A stretch of 64,000 nucleotides of DNA from Tiliqua scincoides (taxonomy: Eukaryota; Chordata; Lepidosauria; Squamata; Scincidae): contig NC_089826.1 of the NCBI RefSeq assembly GCF_035046505.1, positions 7,234,254-7,298,253 of the forward strand. The letters run 5' to 3'. Every line of letters begins with the position of its first letter. The stretch's first letter is position 1. The notes beneath the pieces are model-generated. The model saw only the letters and a program-made list of their open reading frames with translations, did no database searches and was not told where the DNA came from. Shown piece by piece: positions 22,852 through 35,047 of the stretch. Made by a program: the position numbers and the translations under genes.

Positions 22852-23306
22852 CTGTTGGAGTGTTGGAAAACCATCTCATGTATCCCTTATTCTTTCCTTC
22901 GGTGCCTTTTAGATTGTGAGAAAGCACCAGAGTTGTGTTTTGGTCTACGTACACCCTTGAGGCTCTTTACAGGTAATTAGTATAATGATTACTATTTTTC
23001 CCAGCAATCCTTGCTCCATAACCTTGTATCCATATTAGTGTCACTACTTTGAACATGAGGAGTTGTCCAACCAATAGTGGATTCCTAGAAAGGAATTTGG
23101 CTCACCTTTGGCCTGCCAAATGTTGCAGCACAACCCTTCTCCCTCCTCCTCCCTACTGGTCCTCAGCCAGACATAATCAGTGGAGGTGAGCTAAACAGCA
23201 GTTCATCCAGGCACTGCCATCTTCTTGTAATAGGGGCAATACAATAATCTTGGGCTCCAAGGATGATGGTGTTTTGGCAGCTGGCATTTTGGAAGAGATT
23301 GCCAGA
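22852..23306. other. Intergenic, nothing recognised
   Basis: No repeat or coding support. Confidence 0.4.
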
Positions 23307-23456
23307 GGCAGCAACTGTTACTCTGCACATGCTTGATCTCGGAAGCTAAGCAGGGTCAGGCCTGGTTAGTACTTTGATGGGAGACTGCCTGGGAATCCTG
23401 GGTACTTTAGGCTTATACCATAATCTTTCAAGACTGAAGGTTGCCAGCCAACCAGC
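23307..23456 (+). repeat. 5S rRNA-derived SINE with LINE-type 3' tail
   Basis: GGCAGCAACTGTTACTCTGC, then TGATCTCGGAAGCTAAGCAG, then GGCCTGGTTAGTACTTTGAT, then GGGAGACTGCCTGGGAATCC follow 5S rRNA. About 20 bases of 5S between the head and the A-box region are missing. The tail TACCATAATCTTTCAAGACT, then GAAGGTTGCCAGCC, equals the C2HC LINE terminus. Confidence 0.88.
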
Positions 23457-23494
23457 CAGTGAGAGGCAATCTGAGCTTTAGATTTGCTCTATAC

Positions 23495-23821
23495 CAGTGG
23501 TTCTCAAACTTTTAGCACCTGGACTTTTTAGATTGAAACTCTGTCAGGACCCACCAGAAGTGATGTCATGATTGGAAGTGACATCATCAGGCAGGAAAAT
23601 TTTTAACAATCCTAGGCTGCAATCCTACCCACACTTACCCAGGAGTAAGTCCCATTTACTATCATTGTTAAAAGCATATAGAGTACCCTGTTCAGAGTAG
23701 AGATCTGTAATATTTCCCCAAATGCAGTCACATGCCATTAAGGCTCATATATTAAAAATAAAATATTGAAACGAATGGGGACCCACCTAGTGAGTCCCAA
23801 CTCACAGTCTGAGAAACACTG
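23495..23821. mobile_element. hAT MITE, CAGTGGTTCTC family
   Basis: Ends CAGTGGTTCTCAAACTTTTA and CTCACAGTCTGAGAAACACT(G). Flanking octamers CTCTATAC and CTCTGAAC agree at six of eight. It shares an interior with 37461 and 57772: AGTGACATCATCA, GGAAAATTTTTAACAATCCT, and a squamate palindrome half GCTGCAATCCTACCCACACT. Confidence 0.85.
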
Positions 23822-24751
23822 CTCTGAACAATCTGAGCTACAAATAGCTCTATACCCTCTGTACTGACACCAAAAGAAGAGGCTTGATTCAAGTGTTGAG
23901 ATTTTAGTATTGCAAGTTGCAGGGGCAGTCCTGGGTGATCTGCCACTTGACCTGGAGTCCCTGACCCACCACAATTAGCTCCTTACCTCCTCAAGTTGGT
24001 CCTTCCTCACACTGGGTCTTTAAACAAACCAGGAAGTGCAGAATGTGTTGTGGACACTGCAAACATGTCCCATTGTGTGGTCCATGCTCAGGGTTGGCGT
24101 GGGGTGGCGGCTGACTTACCCAGGAGAGAAAGGCAGTGTTGAGTCCTGGTGATCAGCTTACAAAAACAGTTCAATCTGGTGAAAGTCTTTACATTCATCA
24201 GGGCCTTGTTGCACCACATGGGCCCGGTATATAGTGTTCAACAGGAGTTGTACCTCTCAGGAAGGTTGAGCGGTGTGGGCTACCCCCTGCTAATCGACTG
24301 CCTGGCTGCTTGGTTGCCCCAGGGGATGCACTCCTTGAGAGGAGCTAGCTGGGAAGACTAGACAGGGCTGGTGAGTGTGGCCAGTCAGGGCTCCCACAGG
24401 CAAGGTTGGGGCTCCCTACAGAGGGTCCAGGGCTGTTAGGCTGGGTGGTGCCAGCCCACAACTGGGTGTCTGACCCTCTTCCCAGGAACTGGGGTCAACT
24501 CCCCACTGAGGGAACCCCCTGGGTTGGCTTCCAGGGTCCCTGGAGACCCCCAAGGTCTGCAGCATGCTGTTCTGGTTCAGGCATGCCTCCCCTGGAAGGG
24601 AAGGACCAATGCCCCAATTAGGGGCCCTTTAAGCCACTTCAGGGCCAGGGAGAGGCAGAGGTAAGGGCAAAGGGTTGCTGGTCCTTTCCCAGGCCTCATC
24701 AGCTAGAGCCCCAGGAGGAGCAACCTCTGCCTGCCAGGCCACTTATGAACC
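23822..24751. other. Intergenic, nothing recognised
   Basis: GC-richer DNA around 24400-24720 without gene support. Confidence 0.4.
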
Positions 24752-24862
24752 CAACATAAGAACAGCCCCACTAGATCAGGCCATAGGCCCATCTAGTCCA
24801 GCTTCCGGTATCTCACAGCGGCCCACCAAATGCCCCAGGGAGCACACCAGATAACAAGCAGC
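24752..24862 (-). mobile_element. CR1 3' tail fragment
   Basis: AACATAAGAACAGCCCCACT, CATCTAGTCCAGCTTCCGGT and CCCAGGGAGCACACCAGATA, the reverse complement of the CR1 terminus. Confidence 0.82.
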
Positions 24863-26035
24863 TGGCCTGGCAGGCCCCCAACCCTTCCAGCCATGCGATT
24901 GGCCAGTGATACCATGAGATCTTGGGCCCTGCTCTCAAGAAGATACTCTGCCTGGGGGCCCGGTCCGGGCAGTACTTGCCACTTACACTGGGACTGGGCC
25001 CTGGTGACAACCACACTTCCTATTTTGTTTACAGAGTCCGCAGAGGAAAGAACAACGTGAAGTGGGAAGGGCCAGATTACCGCCTGGGATTACCACCTGG
25101 AGATCTGCTTCCCTCTCGCTTTCAGTGACTGCAAAGCAGATCAGAGCAGCTTCATCCACCGAGGGCTGGAGGGATGAGATGGCAGGCTTGATGTGAAAGG
25201 CACCCTGAGTGTGTTTGCTGCTCTCCGCTACCTGCTGCTCTGCACGAGCCACATTAGTCATATCACGCACGGGCCAGCCGTGGCAAGTAGAGCTGCATTT
25301 TATTCTGCCACTTACGGATGTTTGAATGAGACAGTGTAACGCAAAAAGTATCTGTAACTGTTGCTTATGCAAATCCACGCATGAATCACTTCCGTGTCTG
25401 CTTTGCCATCAGTCCCTAAGTTCCCTTGGCAGTGTAGGGGAGAAGGTTACGCAGGTTCAGCTTCACCACCCCCAGTTTTGGTCCATGATCACGTTGCTCA
25501 AACCTTCAGCACACAGCTGCTACTGCCCCTACTGTACCTTTTCCAGTGATGGAGTCATGATCACCAGTAGTGCCAGCTTAAAAATGTCACCACAGTCGCT
25601 CCCAAGAATCTTAAGAGCTGTTCACTAATCTCTACTCTGGTTTCTGACCTTTGGCATCTATTCACAGGCCTTTTTTTTTTAATTTCCCCCTCTGCTGCTA
25701 ATAGTTCCATTCCCCAGCTAATTGCTTGCTTTGATCTCTTTGGTAAATTATGCAATGTTTGTTTGCCATCCGATCTCCACTGATTGTGTCGTAGAAACTC
25801 CAGATTGTTTGCAGTGGATATCAGGTGAGCCCTCTGAAATGGAGCACATGGGTGAACACTGCACTGAGATCATGGGTAATGTGGCACCCACTCAGCGGAT
25901 ATCTCTACAATATACATTTTTTTCTCCTGAAAGATTATGACGTTTGAATGAGAGCTGGGAGATGCAAGCTGAAAAGGCTTCTCCAGTTCTTGCAAGCTTT
26001 GAAGTTAGTTCTGCTTTATTTACGATGATTTTGGG
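24863..26035. other. Intergenic, possibly containing conserved DNA
   Basis: No repeat words from 25080 to 26020. The stretch 25120-25400 is balanced in base composition and unlike its neighbours, which could mean a regulatory element. That is inference only. Confidence 0.3.
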
Positions 26036-26133
26036 TGCAATCCCAACCAACTTCCCAGCATTGGCATAGCTGTGCCAGTGGGGCATGTACTGAATCCTTA
26101 CCTCGGTACTGGGAAGTTGGGTAGGATTGCGTC
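26036..26133. repeat. Short palindromic MITE
   Basis: TGCAATCCCAACCAACTTCC at the left and GGGAAGTTGGGTAGGATTGC at the right are inverted over about 20 bp, with GCATTGGCATAGCTGTGCCA between. The end words match the GGGCNCAATCCTA-type squamate elements such as 54871. Confidence 0.6.
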
Positions 26134-26630
26134 CTTTGTAATTTAACTGTATTGTGTTTTTTTGTTTGTTTTTTGCTTTAGGTGTGTAAATAAATTATTA
26201 GGTGAAATTGATTTAGGTGCATACATTAATTATTGTGAGTTGCTTTTATTTTATAGAGAAAGGCAGGGCACAGCTATTTTAAATAGATGAATAAATACAT
26301 TAAATAAACATCACTGCAAGACCCTAAAGGGGAAGATTAATTTTAAAGGCTTGGGCTAAATTACCTGCATTCTGGCTAAATTAGCCACTCAACACTAAAC
26401 AAGGACAAGAAAAGGATGACTGAAATCGAGAGTACAATGCAGGATCTGTAGAGAGTAAGTGAGCGTGCTGGTCCTATTGATTTCAACAGAAGAGTTAAAT
26501 TCCTGCTTCACTTTGGCCAGATCTTGCTCATGCTCATAAGAATTCCATGAAAAACAGATTGAGATACTATTTGGGGGGGATATCAAAATATGTACACTTA
26601 GAAAGACCAGGCAGTGGCTTTGATCTAAAG
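26134..26630. other. Intergenic, LINE-tail-like AT-rich piece
   Basis: GTGAGTTGCTTTTATTTTAT and AGAAAGGCAGGGCACAGCTA near 26236-26276, followed by AAATAGATGAATAAATA, look like a degraded L2-type 3' end. Weak support. Confidence 0.3.
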
Positions 26631-27102
26631 CAGGGGTGTCCAAAGTTTTTGGCAGGAGGGCCGCATCATCTCTCTGACACTGTGTCAGGGGTCCCGGGGG
26701 GGGGGGGGGAAGAATTAATTTACATTTAAAATTTGAATAAATTTACATAAGTTTACATAAATTAATATACTAGAGGTGGAACTTATATGAATGAATGAAG
26801 GTCTTGCAATAGCTCAAGGCCTATAAAAGGTCTTGCACAAAGCAAGGCTGGCCTTTCCTTTGCTGCCGCTACTGCATCACAGACGTGAAACTGCAAGCAG
26901 TGGAGGAAGCCCTCATCCCACAGCTCATGCGAGAAGTCAAACAGTTGCCCTCACGCTGAGAGCAGTTGCGTCAGGCCAGTGCGGGCTCCAACAAACCTCT
27001 GGAGGGCCAGAGGCTCATTCGAGACTGGGGGCTCCCTGAGGGCTGCATTGAGAGGCCTTGAGGGCCGCATGCGGCCCCAGGGCCGGGGTTTGGGCACCCC
27101 TG
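26631..27102. mobile_element. hAT MITE, CAGGGGTGTCC family, perfect 8-bp target duplication
   Basis: Ends CAGGGGTGTCCAAAGTTTTT and GGGTTTGGGCACCCCTG. The octamer ATCTAAAG flanks it at 26623-26630 and 27103-27110. The interior matches the copy at 8328 with the same TATAAAAGG word (26822-26830). Non-coding, 472 bp. Confidence 0.94.
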
Positions 27103-29708
27103 ATCTAAAGGACAGTAAGCAGAAGGGAAAACAGCTTAGTTCTGTTCCGGGAAGTTTTGTACAAGCACTAGTGAAAGATTTCTTACTGTGTAGAGCCTCA
27201 ACATATTGGAAAACACAGAGAATAAGGAAGCTAGGGACTGTAGTGCATAAACTTTAGCGGACCATTAAGCGGTTTTGAAAAGAGCCCTGAGTACTTAGAC
27301 AAGTGACCTTGCCTTACCCATATACTTCCTGGTTCCATAACTTGTCAAGCTGCAGTTGGACACCTACATATTAAGGTTGCACGATATCACCCCATCACTG
27401 GATGGCCCTCCATGAAGAGAAGGACTTCTGTGTCACCATCAAAACAAATAACCATTTGCATATGGTCTGAAATAAGGTCTTTGGAGTTGGTTTCTGGGCA
27501 GGAAATCTCTACACAGTTATTTGAAGAACTGTTGTACGTGACACGACAAAGTAGCACCTTTCTGTGAGTCAGTCACAGTTGAACCTATTTTAATCAGTAC
27601 AATCACGCCTCAGAGCTGCAAGGAAAGTGTAAAAGCACTGTGTGGATCATTCTTGCTGACCAATCAGAAGCAGCCTCTTTCGGAGTTGCCACGACATGCA
27701 AAATCATCATAGTGTGACTATCAGCCCAATCCAATTCGGGGCTAACAATGGCAGAACATGAGTTCCGTCATCACGCACTGTCACAAAAGCACCGTAAGGC
27801 ACTTTGTGACGGCATTCGTAGCTGGTGCGCTGGCAGGAAGACCAGAGCCTTCCTGGACATGCCAGTGGCTGTTGGGATGCCCATTGGACAAAGTAGGTCC
27901 AGGGCAGGAGTTGGAGGAGGGCACAGAGGGATGGAACTGGGAGGAGATGGGGAACCGGGAAGGGGTGGCTTTGGAGGCACCAGCATGCACTGTATCCTCT
28001 TCCCAGGCCTGATCAACCTGCACAGATCAACTTGGACTTGCGCCAGCACCAGCCCAAGACCTCTTGATGCCTGAGGCCAATTGCTTAACCGTGTTACCCG
28101 ATGTTGAGCCAGCTTCTGCTCTTTCCACTCTCCAATATTCTAGCTCAGCACTCCCCCCCCCCCAACATTTCTATTTCTATATCTCTTGTCTAGAGACTCC
28201 ATCCACAGCGTTCTGGTATCATTTCTCAGTAGAGGTTTCCAGACTGGGTCTGCCACTGCGTGTGTGTACTTCAGTAATACTTTATAATGACAATGGCCAA
28301 AACATTTGTTCCCTTTATCTACACTCCTCACACTCCTGATCCTGGTTATTCAGTATTTCTTTGCTGCAGGTGGGGGAGGTAGACAGGGCAGCACTCATTG
28401 CTAACACCATGACATCGAATCTATGTCATAGATATCTAATCCTAGACTATCCATGTCATAGATAATGGCATTCCAGTGACAAGACATTTGTTGTTTCCAT
28501 GCATCCTTCTTGCCATTCAGGCTGGCCCAAGACTTCCCTGTACCTGAGGCAGAATGCCAAATGCTTTTCCCCACTAACCTGCTGGTTTGCCAGCCTCTCT
28601 TCCATCCACTTTCTAGTTTGGAAAAGAAAGGCGGGCAGAGTGGAAGAGGAAAAGTGCAGGAGAGGAGAGTGTTGGGCTAGAGTGTCCAGTCTAGGGAGTG
28701 GGAGGAGGTGTAGCAGAGATGAGTGGACTAGCAGAGATGGGTGCTAGTTCCACTACCTCAGCTGGTCTTGTGGATGGACTGGCCCCACCAGTTCACAGGA
28801 TCAGGCCATTAAGATTTAACACCTGAAGGTTTTTAAGGGGACCAGCTTTAACATTTGGAAGTGTTTGAGGGGTAAGGAAAACTACAACTTGAGCAACCAT
28901 GTGCCACAGGCTTATATTGGATCCGCCAGAGAAATGCCATTATTGGAAGTCTGCAGTAATTCCCCCTTATTCGACCTTAGGTGCCCTTTCAGTGAGTCAC
29001 GCTTTATTTTCGCAAAGGATGTCTCATGTTACTGCTCCGGTGGGGGACTGGTTGACACAACCACAAGCAATTAAAAAGAGGAGAAAAATGAACCTTGCTC
29101 CTCCGATTGAGTTCCTTGAAAGGATAATAGAAGTCATAAAGCGCCTCGGAGTCCGAAGTAATAAGAGTTGGTAAACGCTCTGCAACCCTTGGAGATGTGA
29201 CCAAGACGAAGCCAGGTAGATAGCGGGGAGGCAGGAGCTAAATGAATTTCATCAAATCGTGACGCTGGAAGGCTTCAGGATGGATTGCCTCGTTCAGTAT
29301 CACTGCCCTTGGACGTCATACAATGCTTCTCAAGGGTTTTGTGCTTCAAGACCCTTCCTTGGGTTTACCCCACCACCACCAGCACTATTTCAATGTGTGA
29401 GCACTGTGGGAAATTCTAGCATACAGCTGGAAGTCTCTGTGGCTTGGGCTACGGAAACAGACTAAGAAGAGATGCTTGTAATAGTTTCCTTCCCCAGAGC
29501 CTCCCTCTATCTTTTTCCAATAAAAGGAGCTGACTTCTCTTATAAAATTAAAGTTTAGAAGGCTTCAATGACTGCATTAACAACTGACAATGGGCCTAAC
29601 CCTGGCACTATTTTTCAAGTTCTACCTATTTGAGCTAAATTACTCAAGCTGAATTATTCAAGCTAAATGACATGACCGGGAGACACCTTCATGATATCAA
29701 CATAGCCC
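27103..29708. other. Long intergenic stretch, one possible MITE
   Basis: GCCCAATCCAATTCGGGGC at 27724 may start a GC-rich non-autonomous element to about 28060; a similar interior (GCTGGTGCGCTGGCAGGAAG beside GCAGCGTGCTCAGTACTGCG at 31295) hints at a family. Bases 28860-29200 have no repeat words and could be conserved non-coding DNA. No exon is supported. Confidence 0.3.
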
Positions 29709-30021
29709 ACTACATATCTGAAGGCCTTAGGAGTGGACCTCAACAAGTGGGAAACCCTGGCCTCTGAGCGGCCCGCTTGGAGGCAGGCTGTGCAACATGG
29801 CCTTTCCCAGTTTGAAGAGACACTTGGCCAACAGACTGAGGCAAAGAGGCAAAGAAGGAAGGCCCATAGCCAGGGAGACAGACCAGGGACAGACTACGTT
29901 TGCTCCCAGTGTGGAAGGGATTGTCACTCCCGAATTGGCCTTTTCAGCCACACTAGACGCTGTTCCGGAACCACCTTTCAGAGCGCGATACCAGAGTCTT
30001 TCGAGACTGAAGTTTGCCAAC
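29709..30021 (+). mobile_element. LINE with C-terminal C2HC finger, 3' fragment
   Basis: One frame (29733-30089) stays open across the finger: VCSQCGRDCHSRIGLFSHTR, then RC, with the RWxAL-type helix upstream (WETLASERPAWRQAVQHGLS). The 3' tail AGTCTTTCGAGACTGAAGTT ends at about 30021. It is the cleanest copy of the finger region in the window, 5'-truncated before the RT thumb. Confidence 0.88.
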
Positions 30022-31489
30022 TACATATAAGCCAGAAGACACAATGGGCTGCTTTGGATGATATGTTTAAGCCCAAATGGACCCCTTGAGTTAACTGATG
30101 CATGGATGTCCCACCCCTGTCTCCTCAAAAATATCCCTAACTGGCCCTGAGCTTTAAGCCATTTCTGCCCAATGTTGCATATACGCGACAGGGATCAAAT
30201 GTGTATACCTGTGGGCTGGGCAGAAATGTGTACACCTGTGGGTTTAGCAGTGCATCTAAAGATGCTGTTCAGACAAACTGCACCCTCTCCCCCAATTCGG
30301 GATTTATTTATTTTTTAGAAAAGTGAGGGAAGGAAAGGCAGAGGGGTTCCATCCAGGCAGTCTCTTATCTAAACCTAGGCCTGCTTAGCTTCAGCAAGGT
30401 GATTGTTGCATCATACGCCCTCAGAATATGCCTAACACCTTAAGCATTTCTGGATACACCTTGACTCCTTCAAGGAAGAAAGACGCAGCTCTCCTATTTT
30501 CTGACTGCCAGGTGATCAGGATGCCTTGAGGTAGGAGGTAGCAGATTTCAACTTTGTAGATGGTTGGGAAAATCCCTAACAAGAGAGAATTGTTAGTGAG
30601 TCAGTCGGTCCCAGGCATACTTCTAGGTCCTCATGTTGAATGCTGTGGGGGTTTATATTTACCTGTGCAATAGGTGAAACTCACACAAACATTTTCAGGG
30701 TTCACTTTGATGCTGAAGGCCAGAAATTGAAAAGCTATTGTGAAAATGGAGTAGTCATCGGGGGAGAGATGCCGTTTGCCTGCCCCAGTTGATGAAACCA
30801 GGGAAGAAAGTTTGCATATCTGAAGCCCAGCCGGAGGGCATGGCTCAGAATCAGGTGGCAAGCTGGCACTGAGAGCCAAAGCATGAGTCAGGAACTGTAT
30901 CCAGAAATGCCAAGTGCCAAGCTAAAGAAGGTCAGAAGCAATGAATAGAGATAGATGGCAAAGGCCAAGGACAGACCAAACTCTTGGCAAAGGAAGGCCC
31001 ACCTCTAGCATGGTGGTTAGTTGGGAACAGCACAGATCATTGCAGGAGGAAGACTTTTAACTTGTGGAGTCCTGTCTGGCCAGGTGCACAGCTACATACA
31101 CTCGTAGTGGAGTCAGGAGCTATGAAGCAGCTGAACCTAATCAAACGCACTTTTAAACTGGTAAACCAGTTGCTTGCTCCTCGCCAAAGAAAGCTTATGG
31201 CCCAAGCCTACCTGGGCCACCCATCATTGGCACATCTCTTCCGCTGGTGCTGACCTTTGTAAAGCAGTCAGCGCCTGCTACAAAAAGGCACTCTGGCAGC
31301 GTGCTCAGTACTGCGCTGCCGGAAAGACCGCAGCTTTCCTGCCCGTGCCACCACATCTGGAGCTGCCCACTGCCAAAGGTAAAAAACTAGGAGGGTGGGA
31401 GGAGGGAGAAATGAGGTGGCAATGGGGGCAGGTGATGCCAGGGCATCACCCCTCTGATGGACTTCCTCCCATGGCAGGGGAATGCTCTG
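30022..31489. other. Intergenic, nothing recognised
   Basis: Mixed composition. The minus frame at 30631-30879 and the plus frames at 30984-31497 show no family motifs. Confidence 0.4.
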
Positions 31490-31746
31490 AGTGGTAGGCG
31501 TAGTGATGAACCATCGGCCCACCCCACAATTTTATTTTTTGCTATCATATTTGATAGAATAATTTCATCGTGGTTTGTTTTATTGCATTCTGCATGAGAT
31601 TGTGCATCGAATGATAGAAAACATGATGGTATTATTCAAAAATACAAAGATTTTTTTTTTTAAAATTGGTGAGTAGTGGTGTCACACACACCCCTGTGCG
31701 CGTCAAATGGTGCGGCCTGCACCCACCCCCCCCAGTGACACCACTT
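31490..31746 (-). mobile_element. hAT-like MITE, same family as 2623, opposite orientation
   Basis: (C/G)AGTGGTAGGCGTAGTGATG at the left and CAGTGACACCACT(T) at the right. GCATGAGATTGTGCATCGAA and ACATGATGGTATTATTCAAA match the reverse complement of 2690-2780. A T-run and a C-run are internal. Confidence 0.65.
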
Positions 31747-32174
31747 GTATGCCTTGCACACGACATTAAGAAAATCTCAAGCTATGACATGACTCTAAAT
31801 GTTTCCATCAACTTTGCAGGACCCACTGGTGCCAAGGAGCCCCAAAATGTGCTCTGTTGACCTGCCCGCCGGCACCATCTTTGAGTTCAATAGCTAAGTA
31901 GCCACCAATCAACAAGCCACCAATCCTCATTTAAGTAAGTAAGCAGGTATCAATACCCACAGAAGAAACAGCTTTCCGTACAGGCTCTGCTCATAGCTGC
32001 GTGTATGTCATATCATTGACCTTGGGTCTCGTTAACTGTTTGGGAGAAGCAGAAACCAAGCCCTTTTTAATCCCCCACCTGACAGGTCGATTGGCACCCC
32101 TGCTGATTTCTGATTGCGGTTCGTGTGCCCAGTCTCAGCAGTTGGACTGCAGAGGAACTAAAGGCTGGACCAAA
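31747..32174. other. Intergenic, nothing recognised
   Basis: No repeat or coding support. Confidence 0.4.
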
Positions 32175-32183
32175 GGTTCACAC

Positions 32184-32560
32184 TGGTGGTGAACTGTAGT
32201 GTTCACACTGTACGAAGATGGTGGCAGCCCCCCACCGGCCCCAGGTGCCAAACCGCGCGAAGGTGTCCGAGAGGCTGTCCCAATATGTTTAAACTTCCTT
32301 TTCAAGAAGAAAACTTGTTTCTTTTAAGCTTATTTTTCAATTATTTTTGGTACGATTATATATATGAAGTTAGAAAGTTCTATATAAATATACAAACTTG
32401 CAAAGTTCACACACAAACTTCAATAAAACGAAGTGTTCACTGCACTTCTTCTCTGGCCGTTATTATGATTCATGTCATGACTATGACTGACAATCATTTT
32501 GTCATGAGTGGTGCCAAAAATTTATGGGCCCCGGGTGCCAAATGACCTTGGTACACCACT
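32184..32560. mobile_element. Candidate non-autonomous DNA element
   Basis: The 9-mer GGTTCACAC stands just outside both ends (32175-32183 and 32561-32569). The ends TGGTGGTG and CACCACT are weakly inverted. The interior is AT-rich with no frame. The flank word also occurs at 32602 and 34303, so chance or local duplication could explain the pair. Confidence 0.45.
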
Positions 32561-32569
32561 GGTTCACAC

Positions 32570-33502
32570 CTGCGACTAAACTAAGAAATAGTTGTACTAA
32601 AGGTTCACACCTGTGTGTTTGAGCAATGTGCAGTTCATCATCCAGCTTGAGCTGTTTTTCCATTGATGTGTGTGCCTTAGTTGGATCAGGGCAATTAATT
32701 ATACAAGAAAGAGAATTCTTTTCAGGGTTCAGGCACAGTGAATTAACCCCCCATTGCCTCTTTAAGTATAGCATAAACTGCTTCTTTTTCTTGGTGGAGA
32801 AATCCTATTTCGGGGCCATGTTTAAAACCTACCAGAAAGCTGCCCATAACCCCGTTTGATAAACCTGTTATGAACCAATGGAACTAGCTGCCATTTAGCT
32901 CCTCCTCTCCCAGAACAGTCTGCTCCCAGTGACTCTTCCACACTTAGTGATTGTTATAAGGCAGTTCACATGTTACGCTGCACCCAGATTTCGAACATAT
33001 GTAGCCAGGTACAGGTATCGGAACCCAGGTATATATTTCTATGAATGACTGCATCTGAATTCATTTTTACAAATGCACTGTGTAGACAATTATATTGGCA
33101 TTGAATGGAACATGTTGATTTAATAACTGAACTCAGGCCCAGGCTAACAATAATTATTCAGATGTACCCCAGCGCAGTTTAACATGCGAATGGCCCTTAT
33201 GTTCTCTGAAAATTTTTGTACCTTTGTGCATTAGCCTTGTACCCCCCTCCCAAGCATATCACTTTTCCCTGCTTTCCTGTGAGTTTTTAAATCTATGCTC
33301 AACAGAAAATTCTAGGCACCTTAGATAAATATATAACCAGACTGGAGCCTGACTCAATAGCCATGGTTAACACAATAGTCAACACATGATCAACGCAACA
33401 GTCTTCTGACGGTAGCCACAATGATACATTTGCCCATGTGTGTATAAACCTGGGGAAAATAAGGTTGCCTGCTCAAGAAGATCAAAAAAGAGAAATTTAT
33501 TC
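32570..33502. other. Intergenic with half of a 31-bp identical repeat pair
   Basis: Bases 32597-32627 are identical to 34298-34328. Otherwise no family was recognised. Confidence 0.5.
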
Positions 33503-34068
33503 TGTGAACCACCTCAAAAGAACATAAGAGCCCTGCTGGATCAGACCAAAGGCCCATCTAGTCCAGCTTCTCACAGTGACCCACCAGATACCTCAGGAAG
33601 CACTCAGGACAAGAAGATACTGGTATCCTGGTGCCACTCCCTTACATCTGGCATAAGAAGCAGGCTACCTCTAAAACCCAGAGGCGGCATATGGTCATCA
33701 TGGCTTGTAACCTGTGATGGACTTTTCCTTTCTAAATCTGTCCAGTTCCCTTTGAAAGGCAGCTAGGCTTTCAGGTGCCATCACCACAACCTGTGGCACA
33801 AGGAATTCCACAGATTAATTACATGCTGGCTAAAGAAATTTTTTCTTTATTTTTATTTTCTTTATTTTATTTTCTGCTCTCACTCTCCTGCCACTCAGTT
33901 TTAGCAGATGTCGCCTAGTTCTGGTCTTGTGCAAGAGCAAAAAGAACACCCCTCTATGCACTCTATTCATCCTCTGCATAATTCTATACATCTCAATCAT
34001 GTCCCTCAAATGCTTTTTTTTCTAAACCGAAGAGCCTGTAGCCTCCCCTCAAGTCCCTTCCATGTCTT
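33503..34068 (-). mobile_element. CR1 LINE 3' end, long diverged copy
   Basis: On the minus strand it goes from the 'GLFxLEKRRLR'-equivalent region (about 34020-34068) through a TCTGTGGAATTCCTTGTGCC block to AGCAGGGCTCTTATGTTCTT at 33503. Frames are broken, so it is older than the copy at 230-862. Confidence 0.8.
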
Positions 34069-35045
34069 TGGCTATGAAGAACACAACCTGGCTTCTGCAA
34101 ATTCTTTACACAAACAGAAATCGAACGCTTCAGCTCTTTGGTGTCAGGAATTTTTAATTAAACGGAAGATTCCCACAACTATTGGAGATGAAAACATTTA
34201 TTTCTGTTTTCACCCTCATTGCCAAAGGGAAAAAGCATAAAGCCTCCTAATGTGGCAGTTGCTTTAGTGCAAACAGGTGCCTTTTGAGCCAACAACCCTA
34301 AAGGTTCACACCTGTGTGTTTGAGCAATAAAGAGCATTAACAGGGCCCAAAAGGAGGACGCTTATGGTTTCTTACTTAAGTATGTATGTATTCATACAGG
34401 TGCATATCTGACTTTATCCCACACTCCTGGAGGTTCACAATGCGGTTGTTGCAGAGTATGGAGTTGGGATAGGTGGAGAGAGCATGAAGTTGAGTCTGGA
34501 AAGAGCTCTACATACACAGGATGCATTACTCTGACCCATAGGATCATGAAAGTGCACTATATAGACCATATCCCACTCTAGATGTCAATTCTGTTTCTCC
34601 TGCCTCTATTGTTCCCCTTGCTTTTCTCTTCCCTCCTCTAACTTTTCTGGACTCCATCTTCTGCTTTCAGCATTCAGACTGTAAGATCCTTGCCTCTCTT
34701 TCTGGCTTGTTTCCTTGACAAAAAGCCTCATACAGTGATGGAAAGGAAGAAAGAAGACTCGATACAAGATCATAGAAATGAAATGTGTCGATCCGCTCTC
34801 AGTCCCACTTTACCAGTCTTTAAATAAAACAAGTCCTGCATTTCTGGTTTGGAGGGAAACCATGCAAGGAACGCACTAAGGAGGTGGACGATTCTATTCT
34901 CACGTGAGTGAGATGGCAGCTCATGTCTGTGGCCGGTTAGAGGGGTGTGGCGAAAGACACAGGGTGAAGAGCAGCCCAATCCACCACTCACCCTAATGCA
35001 TCATAGTTGGACCAAGAGTGAGGATGAGCATTGCAAGTCACTATA
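34069..35045. other. Intergenic, nothing else recognised
   Basis: Contains the second member of the 31-bp pair at 34298-34328. No gene support. Confidence 0.4.
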
Positions 35046-35047
35046 TA

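Noticed and set aside
23307-23456. Functional 5S rRNA gene
   Set aside because: A block between head and A-box is missing and the tail is that of the LINE family.
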